Source of the DNA: Synanceia verrucosa
Taxonomy: Eukaryota; Chordata; Actinopteri; Perciformes; Synanceiidae
Length of the DNA: 64,000 bases
NCBI GenBank assembly: GCA_029721515.1
Contig: CM056559.1
Location: 19,323,479 to 19,387,478 of the forward strand
Direction of reading: 5' to 3'
A model generated the notes under the pieces. It saw only the letters and a program-made list of their open reading frames with translations. It was not told the origin of the DNA and searched no databases. Positions 54,331-64,000 of the stretch are shown here, in pieces; positions within the stretch are counted from its first letter, which is position 1; each line of letters starts with the position of its first letter. The translations under genes were made by a program, and so were the position numbers.

Positions 54331-57300
54331 ATCAGCACAAACATACTTGCATACATATAGGCTAATGCATGCAGCCTAGGGAGCAAAGATAATATATTAT
54401 TTATCATTAGAAATTTATCATTATTAAATTCAATTAAGTCAGTGAGCTCATCTAGTTATCTAACAGTTTTAGTCTGATGGAGTCATATTTATGCAATTTC
54501 ACTCAAATCTGCAGTCAATTTCTCTTACAATTTCAACTGATTCATAATCAGAGTACAGCTATATTTTCTGAGATGTTAATTAAGTGTGTATTTGAGCATT
54601 TACGCATTCAGGAGGTCTGCAATCCTTTGCTTCGCTTTTTTTTCTTGTTTTATAACTGTGGTGGTGTTTCCTCTTTGGTCCTCCATGAGGATTTCTGCCT
54701 CCAACGGGGAACAGTACACCCCACTCTAGTTGCCATGGTGAATTGTGAATCTGTGACCGATGGTGGGGTCTACTGGAGGGAGCCGCACTCATACAGGTTT
54801 GGTCTCACCTGGCTTAAGGCAGTTAAGCTTGGTCTCTCTTGTTTTGGATTGGTTGAGCCCAGCTAAGTCACTTATCCTGGATGTCTGAATCCTACTTTTG
54901 TGCAATGGGCCCCTGGTTTCCCCAAATGATTACACCAGCTCTAAAAAGTGTTGTGTCCATTCATCACTTAAACACAAATATGTGAGGATTAGGGGTTGAA
55001 AGAAATACCCAGGTAATCCTTCAGGGTCCAGCCATGTCATCTTCCTAGCACCAAGCTCTGCACCATGGGCTCTCCTTTTTATTCAAAAAGGCACTTCACT
55101 GCTGATGTGACTATTTACTATTGTGTTTTATCATGCTTTTAACTTGTAGCACTCTGAGATCCTGTGATAAAAAGTGCAATATAAATAAAATTATTATTAT
55201 CTTCCCTAAACTTAACTTAGTGGTTTTGTTGCCAAAACCTAATTGTGGACATCACCATAGTTTTGCTGCATGGTGTAGAATTAACACACAAAAATCCTAA
55301 AATGCGTCCTCGTGTCAGGTAGAATGACCTCCTAATGTCATGCTATTTATATATCTTCCTGTGAGACCGAGCTGATGTATGACTGCTGTCTATTGAGGTG
55401 AGCGAGTTCCAGGGTGCTGCTGTGCCTGCTGCCTCACTGGGATAGCTTTCTTGTACATTTAATGGACCTGAAGTTGTTGTGCATGACTTTTCTATCAGCT
55501 GTTTTTCCTGCTATGACAAGTCTAAAATATCTGCTCTGGGAAAGGTCTATTAATCACTGACCTGAATGTGTCCATATTTCCTCTAGTTTCCTTTGAGTGT
55601 TTGTGAATGCTCACTTTGAGTTGAGATGGTACCACTCTGCACACTGTGCAAATTATGCATTTTAATTGTTCCAGCCTGACTGATTTATATATAAGAAGCA
55701 AAATTTTGTTTCCTCGGTGATGGTTGCCAAGGTAACATGACAGTTGACTTGACGTGAGTCTGAAAAGGTATGGATGGCAGCAGCTTCACACCTGCTAATG
55801 AGAGCAGATGGCCAGCTTTTCACTTCTTTCCACCCACCCATATGGCATCTAACAGCTGCAAAAATTAGCATCTGCTAATGCTATCTGAGCTGCAGGTCTA
55901 CTGTATTTCCAGTGTAAAAACAACATTACACCCTTGCAAGATTAGCACTTCAAAGCATTAATGTGCTTCATTGCATTCATTCATTACACATGAATAAAAT
56001 TCTAAGATTAAGATTAGGTAAAAGACTAACTTTAAATTACATAAATCTTTAACACTAGCAAACTGTCTCACTGTTTAAGCCTAACTGTTTTTGCAGCTCT
56101 ATTTGACACAGTGAAATAATCCATTTTGCTACCACCGGGTAGCACCATTGATCTGCAGTTAAACCACCACTTTAGCAGCTTCGTCTGATATCCACTTTAC
56201 TCTCACAGTTTACTTCTAATTTACTTTAGTGTAATCCCATTGATTTAATACACCCAGACTACATGGAGGGATTTGAAGACATTGCATGTCCATGGCAGCC
56301 AGTTATTCTCAATGAAGGAGACATTTTTCGTGTACAAAAACATCTTAAACCTCATGTGGGAATGGATCTGTCACTTTTCAAGCTGCTCAGGACTGTAATA
56401 ATTGGTTGACAGTTTGAAAAGAGCACTTTACAGGTACAGTAGGAAATATTATCAAGTGGCTTATTATGGTGAGACAAGACATATTAATGAATAATTGATG
56501 ACTTCAAACCTGAATCGGAAAGAAAAAAAAAACAATTTCCTTGGAATGGTTTGGAATGGAATTAAACCACTGTAAGCTAAACAGTAGCAATGATATTGAT
56601 AATAATTGTAGACAAATGAAATAACTATTCCTCTCTCATGTTGGAGGTTAATTCAGACAAACAAACTAAAGCAAAATATCATAACTCTAACCTCTGTTTG
56701 TTTACACTATTGCACTATTCAATAGCAATCAAATTAACTGATGTTACAGTACTGTTAAAAATGGAAACACTCCATCAAGTTAGCTAAAATCTAAATTAAT
56801 CTATGGTGTTTATGATGGATATTTTTATACAAATTAATTATTTTTTTTATTCTTCTTTTTTCATTACTTGCAGGATATTGTTTCCTGAATTTACGAGGAG
56901 CCTTGAATGCAGCAGATGTCCAACCGTTACGCTGACCTGAAGTCGGGGTCCATCATCACCTGTTAGCATTCTCATGCTAGCAAGGGAATAACTGACATAT
57001 AACTGTCAATCTGTTAAATGATTAACGAAATATTCAACTCTTAAACTCAAACATCGTATGCCATGTAAGTAGAGGTCAGCTATCCCAGCTGAAGATCATT
57101 AACACTCAGCTAATTATAGCTATCTAGTAAATATATTAGCTTAGCTTCTTGCTCACCTGCTAACTTAACATTTAATTTAATACTAACACGTTTGCTCATT
57201 AGCCCAATGACAAGCACAGTATTTAATGTTAAATTGACTAACTGAATGGGATAAATAGACTGATAATTTTATATATAGCTAACTGTACTTACACTATACA

Positions 57301-57661
57301 AGACCTCTTTCTTAGCATAGCCAGCTAACCTTAGCTATGTTATGCTAACATGTAGGTTTTACCAGTTACAAACATCAAAACAATAGAGATATTGTGGTTT
57401 AACTTGCTATATATTACCATGTAACATTCCCTCATATTATACTGCATCTTGAGCAACATGATGTTACCCAGCTTAAGTTACTAAACCATAGTTTTGGCAG
57501 TATTTTTGTTCTTGGTGAAGAATAAATTGACTAATACAAGAAGCCATAATTCAAAGACCTTCAAGGTTTAATAGAGGCTTAGCAGACACCATAAGTTAAT
57601 AACCTTTGTGTTTAACAAACTGACAATAATTCACATGTCAAATTTAATTCCACATTTGCAG

Positions 57662-58915
57662 TAACGTGACATCACAATGAAAGAATCAACACCAATGGCA
57701 GGAAAACTGGTTCCACCGACATTAAACAAGAGGCCAGGGAATAACAACAAAGTCCCAAAACAGACAAAAGCCCAAGAGGTAACATCAGAGGAAACATCTT
57801 TTAATGTGCTTGAAAATAATCACTCTTTTTTCAGGAGTGAATAAAGGTAATATTGGGGGGAAATGGCAGCTCAGAAAATGAGTAGTAAATTGATCCAGAG
57901 TCCCTCTAATTAATAATTGCAAGTACATTTGTGGTGCTTTTTAAAGTAGATAGGTGGATGGATATATTTTTCAATGCATATGTTTTCCTTAAGTATTTTC
58001 CTCATTGTAACAGACTCCTGCAAATCAAGACAATTCTCCACCAAAAAAGAAAAAGCCGCCTTGTCCATCATCCTCTTTGGGATCAGAAGATCTGTTTGCA
58101 GCCACAGCTGCAGGTACGTTCGGTGTCATGCTACAAAAAATAAATTAAAACTAAAATTCAATCTACCAATAATTAAGGCTGTGTTTATGTTTCCTGATAT
58201 CTGTTTCTCAAAACAAATGGCAGCCGTGTCAGGAAGTTGCAACAACCGGTCAACTGATTTGCTATTGCCATTATAAGAGTTGTGAAAGAGAAACAGGATG
58301 TGTGAAGTGTGTCTGGTAAACACCTTCAGTGTGATTCATAGCTGCTGCTGATGTCTATCTGCTGATTGAAATACACAGAATCACATCATCTGTGTGATTT
58401 GGCCTGGTTCCAGAGTCGTGAATGATTCAACATCACTCCCAGAAATTTTTAAAAATAGAAAATTATTGCACTTAATTATCAAGTTAGGATATTTTTGGCC
58501 ATTGAGAGAAATTTGCAGCATCCCTCCGGCTGTGTTGTTTTCTGTTCCAGGTGCAAGTAGCGAGATCACCATTCTGTTTTCCACATTTGCTGAAGTGCTG
58601 AGGTAGGTCATATTTCAACAACTCGATTTTATTTTAAAGAGTTGTGATAATTAATGATGCCAAAAACCTTGAAATCATTTGCTCTAGGAATAAAAGACTT
58701 CCATCTGATGATGATGACAATAAAATATTGAGGAAATGCAGGAAAACCAAGCATTTACGGTGTTGTACAAAAGCTTTGTTGACATACCAGAAACTGCAGC
58801 TCATCCAATGGCCACTCGAGGCTTTGAATCCCCTCAAACCCTCATGTTAAAAGGTTTTGGTCCCTACATCTAATTTTCCCATTCATGGATTGCTTTCCCT
58901 CTGGGTTCAGGTCAC

Positions 58916-58960
<45 letters not shown>

Positions 58961-59831
58961 TAAAATAATACTGACATGTTCTCATTGGTGGATTGTGTGT
59001 TTTAAGAATAACAGGATGTGACCCATTCCTGTTCTCTTAAGGGATGCTGCCAAACCATGCAAGATCAGATTTACCCATTTAATAAATAATCACAATTTAA
59101 AGCGCTCCCACACTTTTGACGACGTGGGTGGTATACTTTCATCTTCTGCTGTAGTCTCTGCCTCCGCCATTTTTCAAATGGCTCGGCAGCGCAGTTTCCT
59201 GCAGTTCATCATGTTAGATACAGAAAGCACTGCATTGCCTGGCTACTTGCCATTACAAAACAATGACAAATTTAAGTGATTTAGTTGTTGCAGCTTTATC
59301 CAGGAGTTGGGCTGTGTTGTTTATTGCCAAGATGGCAACAGATGGAGCCACTCGAAGTGGCTTTTCAGAAACCAAAGGTGACGTCCTGGAAGCTGCTGCC
59401 ATAATTTACAGTTTGTGGGGAAACCACACACCTATGCAGCTTTTTTAGGTAATTATATATAGGTATGAAGTGGCTCATGGGTGGGCATGCCACACACTCA
59501 GAACTCCAATACAGTAATTTAATTTTAAGTTTAGTTTTTCACAGTGCCAGAGGATAAATCCTAACGACTCTGATCCCCTGACCTTTACATTTAGTGTCTT
59601 AACAGTTTGCTTGACCATTGCCCTGCACCTGTGCTTCTCGTCATAGTTTTACCTGTGTAACATCATTTGTCTCTGGTTGGTTGCAGCGAGCGAGCAGCAG
59701 CAGATTCCTCCCAGATGAAGCAGCTGGAGGACATTTTGAAAAAAGCTCAGAGCCTCGAGTTGTTCCTGAAAGAGAAGAAAAGGCATCTGAGGCAAACGCT
59801 GGCTCAGATTTCAGATAAACTGCAGGGTTAA
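57662..59831 (+). CDS. tex12: tex12-like, synaptonemal complex central element protein, 4 exons
   Basis: Exons with coding parts 57677-57778, 58014-58113, 58551-58602 and 59687-59831 join in frame to a 132-residue protein (mammalian TEX12 is 123). The C-terminal 70 residues match: ITILFSTFAEVLSERAAADS, EDILKKAQSLELFLKEKKRH, LRQTLAQISDKLQ. The N-terminal half is Lys/Pro/Ser-rich and poorly conserved, with KKKK at 44-47. In the family, TEX12 pairs with SYCE2 as a coiled coil that builds the synaptonemal complex central element during meiosis. An in-frame TAA 15 bases before the ATG fixes the start. A TTTGCAG acceptor at 57655-57661 suggests an upstream untranslated exon that I did not find. AATAAA lies at 59941-59946. 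Confidence 0.85.
57677..57778 (+). CDS. tex12: tex12 first coding exon
   Basis: Residues 1-34 (MKESTPMAGKLVPP...KAQE), phase 0, donor GTAACA. The exon itself probably begins at 57662 after the acceptor TTTGCAG. Confidence 0.75.
58014..58113 (+). CDS. tex12: tex12 second coding exon
   Basis: Residues 35-67 plus one base of G68. TPANQDNSPPKKKKPP then SSSLGSEDLF, a low-complexity stretch. Acceptor TAACAG, donor GTACGT. Confidence 0.75.
58551..58602 (+). CDS. tex12: tex12 third coding exon
   Basis: Completes G68 and encodes ASSEITILFSTFAEVL plus AG of the next Ser. Start of the conserved helix. Acceptor TTCCAG, donor GTAGGT. Confidence 0.85.
58603..59686. other. tex12 last intron
   Basis: 1084 bp with the CA microsatellite at 58919-58955. 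Nothing else recognised. Confidence 0.75.
58919..58955. repeat. (CA)n microsatellite
   Basis: Uninterrupted AC dinucleotide run in the last tex12 intron. Confidence 0.95.
59687..59831 (+). CDS. tex12: tex12 last coding exon, coiled coil
   Basis: Residues 86-132 and stop TAA. ERAAADSSQMKQLEDILKKA and LFLKEKKRHLRQTLAQ form the family coiled coil. Acceptor TTGCAG. Confidence 0.88.
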
Positions 59832-59940
59832 GTTGATGCTTTTCTTTTGTGAATAGCTTTGTTTACGTGATGGATATGTGCCTTGTGCAGTTCATATGTC
59901 AGTCAATTTAACAAATACTCTGCCATTACTTTGACTATTA

Positions 59941-59946
59941 AATAAA
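59941..59946 (+). terminator. Candidate tex12 polyadenylation signal
   Basis: AATAAA 110 bases after the tex12 stop codon. A second AATAAA is at 60138-60143, followed by an A-run. Confidence 0.5.
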
Positions 59947-60469
59947 TTAATATATGTTAACTGTTCTGAGTCGAAACTCACTTTGAGTAGGATATTATTC
60001 ATGTTTAATTTCAGTCTTGACCCCGTGATCCAGCCGAACTATAAGTACTTTCAATTAATTTCTTTTGAATGAAAACTAGAGGGAGTTTGTAAGAAAGGAA
60101 AGTTGTCATTGCTGATGAGCCAGTAAGGCACACACAAAATAAAGTATAACAAAGTTGAATTTAAAAAAAAAAAAAAAAAAAAAAAAGAAACATATCCAGA
60201 CACTTTTGGGAAAACCTAATTTTATTATACAGGCAGCATTAAGAGAAATGGCCAACAGAGGATGGAAGTGTGCCACTGCTTCATCAGATTCACATTAACA
60301 ATGACTCAAGAACTCAGAAAATTAGTAAAATAAAGCATAAATCAGTGACTGAAATGTAGACTCACTAATTTCCCATATAATTAAGCTCCTAAGCATTCAA
60401 ATTACAACAATTCCACTTTATATGTATATGATATATAATATCTACCTTCAGTTGGCATTTAAGCATGCA

Positions 60470-61300
60470 AACCTACAAGGTGTACAGGTCCATCATTGAG
60501 CCCAGATGCACGACTCAGTAGACAGGTAACGGTGCAACTACAAACTTTATTTATTCACTGGCAAACACTGAGAGCACAGGAACCCAGCAAAGGAGGTGGA
60601 GAAGAGCGTAGAACCCTGCAGAGGGACGCACACCGGGGAATCCCTACACTGTCTGAAGCTCAACTATAAAAGTGGAAAAAAATCAAAACCACTCACAAAG
60701 TGCGAGGGAAAAACCATTAACTGATTACCTGATAAAATAAAGTCTATGCTCAAAGGCTATAATATTATCTAACTTAAATTTCTCAAAATGAGACAGATTA
60801 AAGGGTAGAACTAAAGGAGGGGGAAAACTTAAAACGCTGGTGTCAGGCACACCAGGATAACTCTTAACTACTCAGACTATGAAAGAACTACAAAAGAAAA
60901 ACACCCACTGCTCATACACAATGAGAGGGGACAAGTAAACTACAAAACTACAAACCAAAACACTCAACTCTACGCTACAGGAGGATGATAGAAATCAAAA
61001 GGGCCTAAGGCTGTGAGACGTACAACACAAAACTCTGGAGGAAACAGGAACACAGGTTACTCAGAACAGGGACTGCCGACAACACAGAGAACATGACAAT
61101 CTGACAACAAGACATGGTAGACAAGACTATTTATACAGGAGGTAATGGGGAACAGGTGGAAACAGTCAGGGTGGGGTTTGACAATCACCAGATGCGGAAA
61201 ACAAGAGGGCAGGATGTGTCAAGTTGAAACAAGAGGGAGACAGGGTTAACTTCAAAATAAAACAGGAAAGACAGGACAACATAAAAGCACGAGACAAAAG
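60470..61300 (-). mobile_element. Possible solo LTR-like retrotransposon sequence
   Basis: On the minus strand a CCTCCTGTATAAATAGTCTT TATA-type promoter follows CACCTGTTCCCCATTA and precedes CTTGTTGTCAGATTGTCATG, an arrangement common in fish Gypsy-type LTRs. I see no gag or pol frame and cannot fix both ends. Lies between tex12 and bco2. Confidence 0.4.
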
Positions 61301-61743
61301 TGGATGCTTAAGTACAGCTTGTATACTGGATGCATTACATTTTCATCAAGTCATACAAATCATTTGTTGAATCGACATTTCTCCAACATGTGGGCACCTC
61401 GTGTGTTTACTTATCAATTCGTGGTTCTCACAAAATAAATGTCATGAAGCTTTGCTTAACTGGAACTCAAGCTGAGCATTTCCTGTTTTGTTCACACACA
61501 GCCCTCAATATATATTATTAAACTATAGTTCAAAGCTTAGAAAGAACAACTTACAACAGGAAGTCTGAAACAAACCTAAGCAAACTGCACATGAATCTGT
61601 GTCGTGACCTAAATTCATGTTTATGATGAGACGAACAACAACTTTGAGACAAACTTCACAGGCAATATTTACATAGCTTATCATTTCTGCTGTTTCTTCA
61701 TCCATGTGAAGTCTGAGGTACGTTCAGAGTTTTCTTCACGCAT

Positions 61744-61860
61744 CTACGCCGTGGCGTTGAACGTCCCGTGGAAACCGTAGGGGATGTTGACCGGCACCGC
61801 AGCCCTGCCCAGCTCCTCAAACGTCCTGGCATCCAACACCAGGAGGAACGTACTCTTATC
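61744..61860 (-). CDS. bco2: bco2 last coding exon, C-terminal GFHGTF
   Basis: 38 codons and TAG. FLLVLDARTFEELGRAAVPV and PYGFHGTF; the His is the last iron ligand. The tail is NATA after GFHGTF. I found no convincing polyadenylation signal just downstream. Confidence 0.94.
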   Translation of the reverse strand, partial: DKSTFLLVLDARTFEELGRAAVPVNIPYGFHGTFNATA

Positions 61861-63885
61861 CTGAAAACACAGGTTTACAGAGAGAAGCTTGTTTATTTGA
61901 AATTTTGCCTAAAACTTAATATTTTCAAGCACCCATTGAAAGAGGGCCCACTGTACTTTTGTATTTTTTTCCCCTGTCCTTTAGTGTGTGACATCTTTTT
62001 ATGCATGTGGATGGACACATTAAAAACAGAAACACTTCTGCTGAACTATCTGAAATGCCTCGCTTTAAGTCCTGCCTTTTGTTAGGTAAAGTGATGATGT
62101 TACCAACCGTTACTTGGTTATTTGCATTGTTATTTGCAAATGAGAAACTGAGATCTTTTCCAAAATTTGTGGCAGAGCCTGCTTCAGATACCTGATTGGG
62201 TGTGATGACCACAGACATGACGACACCATCATCCTCCTCTGTGGCGTTAGGGGACGGCACGAAGACCGGCTCTGAGGGGTAAAGACCGGGTTCTTCCCAG
62301 ACCTGTGAGGACATACAGTTTACTTTTACATACTTCAGATCTTAAGGTTGATCATACATCTCCCTTATATTTACTCCAATATTACAGCACAAGACACAAC
62401 ACGCATCACTAAAATAGGTCATTGTTATCATGAAAAGAGACAGAAATCAAAGTCACCTTCATGTGTTTCCCATTGAGGTCCATTTTGATGAGAGTGTCGC
62501 CAACAAGATGTCTGAAGCCACAGCCGTAGAAGTAGCGGTAAGGGCGGGTGTTGTACTTGCCATAGTTGATCTGAGGGAACTCCAGACCTCCATATAGATG
62601 AAGGTCCTCACCGTGGAGGTCCTCATGGGTACAGAAGACCTGTTCAGAGAGAAAAAGCAACTTGGTAACGAGACTCAGGGAACATTGGCAGTTCAAATCA
62701 AATTAAAGCTATAGTTGGTAATTTCTTGGAGAGCTAGCAAGAGAAGTCACTGATTGGTTCTTTCCCTTCGGACTGAATGGCAGGGATTGGTCAGTTTTTA
62801 CAACCCTGCAGCTACAGCAGAGGTTTGATTCTTTTTCTTTTTGATTCTTTTCCTTCCTTTTTCTGAACACATGATGTATTGACTGCTCTCAGCATGGAAG
62901 GACCATTTCACCCAGTAGAACAAAAAGTGCTTCTGAACAGGATTACCGACGATAGTTTTAAAAGAATGTAGCAACAAAAAATAAATTATTGCAATAAAAT
63001 GAAAGAGTTCAGAAGACATAGGTTTCCTGTTTTTACGTAATGTAATTGTGATACTGCATAGAACATTAAACGGATATAAAACATCTGCAGCAGGCCATTA
63101 GGTCATAAACCTGTGTGTCTGCAAAGTCCATTCAGTAGATGGTATCACTTTATGAATGATGTTTTATCAGCAGAAGTATCCTTTTCTTTCCCTCCCTCAC
63201 AGTTTGTCGTGTTTTGATAACACAGATCATATCCGCTGCTTACCTTGGTCTTGGCAATTCTTATTGAAGTGGCTGTGGTGTTGGCAGGGTTTAGGTTCTT
63301 GTCGAAAGGTGTGTCTTGGTTGACATTCAGAGGTAGAACGAAGCGCCGTGGGAAGACTCTACACAAGGTGTTATACACCTGATGGGACAAAAGGAATTAT
63401 CTTTTAGCCTCAACAAAAACAAAAATAAAACCACTTGTGGGTTTTAATATTTACTTAGTAACCTGCTCACCTCATCAAGGTCTTCACCAGACTTGCGCAG
63501 GTTTTGGATATTGTAGTTAGTGATGGCCTGGCCATCGTCTGACGCACACATATCTACGATCAAGAAGCCGTCCTCCTCGTATGCATTTATCTGATGGAAG
63601 GTTGACAGCGGCTTAGCCAGGTATTTGGTGGAGCTTACCTGAAACACAGGAAGGAAGAGGAGAATGAGAGCAGCTCATATGTGTTTAATGCACAGCTCAG
63701 TGAACGGACTGCACGCCAGCCAACCTGTCCTGTTTCCTTGTGAACCAGGTGGAAGATAGTGTTGAGTTTGGGGTCCCACATAAAGCCATCGCTGATGCTT
63801 TTCCCTCTCAGCTTTCCCGTCACAATCTTCATCAGGTCCATCTTGATGGGCTGCTCAATGAACACCACGTAGTTCTCAGACATCG
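61744..63885 (-). CDS. bco2: bco2 (carotenoid 9',10'-oxygenase), last six coding exons, continues off right edge
   Basis: Six exons: 63725-63885, 63471-63638, 63244-63378, 62457-62639, 62192-62302, 61744-61860, joined in frame to stop TAG. Matches the C-terminal half of BCO2, a mitochondrial non-heme iron dioxygenase that cleaves carotenoids and xanthophylls off-centre and so affects pigmentation (known of the family). Landmarks: SENYVVFIEQPIKMDL, FHQINAYEEDGFLIVD, FPRRFVLPLNV, YFYGCGFRHLVGDTLIKMDL, SEPVFVPSPNATEEDDGVVM, PYGFHGTF at the C terminus. The His in FHQINA and in GFHGTF are expected iron ligands. Fish may carry several bco2 paralogues and this window cannot tell which this is. The N-terminal half, with the other ligands, lies right of 64000. 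Confidence 0.94.
62192..62302 (-). CDS. bco2: bco2 exon (second from end)
   Basis: 37 codons, phase 0. GLYPSEPVFVPSPNATEEDD and VVITPNQ are conserved. Donor GTATCT. Confidence 0.94.
62457..62639 (-). CDS. bco2: bco2 exon (third from end)
   Basis: 61 codons, phase 0. EDLHLYGGLEFPQINYGKYN and RYFYGCGFRHLVGDTLIKMD are strong family matches. Donor GTGACT. Confidence 0.94.
62703..62961. mobile_element. TTAA-flanked MITE in bco2 intron
   Basis: Left end TTAAAGCTATAGTTGGTAAT; right end, reversed, TTAAAACTATCGTCGGTAAT. 259 bp. Lies between two bco2 exons. Confidence 0.65.
63244..63378 (-). CDS. bco2: bco2 exon (fourth from end)
   Basis: 45 codons, phase 0, VYNTLCRVFPRRFVLPLNV... to IAKTK. Donor GTAAGC. 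Confidence 0.92.
63471..63638 (-). CDS. bco2: bco2 exon (fifth from end), iron-ligand His
   Basis: 56 codons, phase 0, VSSTKYLAKPLSTFHQINAY... to GEDLDE. The His in TFHQINA is an expected iron ligand. Donor GTGAGC. Confidence 0.92.
63725..63885 (-). CDS. bco2: bco2 exon (sixth from end)
   Basis: Encodes SENYVVFIEQPIKMDL... to HKETGQ (53 codons after two bases of a split codon). An internal Met, not a start: the acceptor TTTTTTACAG precedes it. Donor GTTGGC. Confidence 0.9.
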
Positions 63886-64000
63886 CTGTAAAAAACAGAT
63901 TAGTTTTAGATCATAGTTGACATTAGTTTGGTTTGGTTTATTTATGGATATAGAAAGACACAAAGTATCCAAGGGATAACATGTGAAAGCGTAAAACACT

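Larger units (their letters stand above)
53961..57661. other. sorl1-tex12 intergenic region (divergent)
   Basis: Holds the SINE tail (53995), an AT microsatellite (54220) and AT-rich DNA. It should contain both promoters and any tex12 leader exon, but I cannot place a tex12 promoter. Confidence 0.75.
59832..61743. other. tex12-bco2 intergenic region (convergent)
   Basis: Holds the candidate tex12 polyadenylation signals, a run of about 24 A ending near 60185, and the LTR-like sequence 60470-61300. Confidence 0.7.

Overview
This window is nuclear DNA from a bony fish, almost certainly a teleost. Three vertebrate genes with introns of the GT-AG type are spread through DNA rich in fish-type transposon remnants (hAT, Tc1/mariner, TTAA-flanked MITEs, tRNA-derived SINEs, 5'-truncated LINE tails). 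I see no bacterial or viral genome and no operons.

Layout. (1) Positions 26-53960, minus strand: the first 25 coding exons of sorl1 (SORLA/LR11, the sortilin-related receptor). They run from the start codon and signal peptide near 53.9 kb through the VPS10 domain, the YWTD beta-propeller, the EGF-like module and the first three LDL-receptor class A repeats. The gene leaves the window at the left, where the remaining class A repeats, fibronectin repeats, membrane segment and tail must lie. All 24 exon joins keep the reading frame, which gives 1208 complete codons, so the copy looks intact. (2) Positions 57662-59831, plus strand: four exons encoding a 132-residue protein that matches tex12, a synaptonemal-complex central-element protein. 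It is head to head with sorl1. (3) Positions 61744-63885, minus strand: the last six coding exons of bco2, a carotenoid 9',10'-oxygenase. It is tail to tail with tex12 and continues past the right edge.

The genes do not form a pathway: sorl1 is an endosomal sorting receptor, tex12 is meiotic, and bco2 cleaves carotenoids in mitochondria. The large sorl1 introns (1, 3, 5, 6, 8 and 10) hold most of the mobile DNA. The most unusual items are a U6 snRNA copy joined end to end to a SINE (about 51.38-51.85 kb), a near-identical sister of that SINE 7 kb away, an hAT-like element nested in another with both target duplications readable, a second nested insertion whose empty site is preserved elsewhere in the window, a perfect 22-bp inverted repeat with a 5-nt loop at 46.57 kb, and a SINE tail just upstream of the sorl1 start codon. 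I found no undescribed multi-gene system. The novelty here is in mobile-element structure and gene arrangement.

Exon edges were set by hand from GT-AG sites, reading frame and similarity to the known families. Transposon class names are inferred from terminal repeats and target-site duplications, not from a database search.
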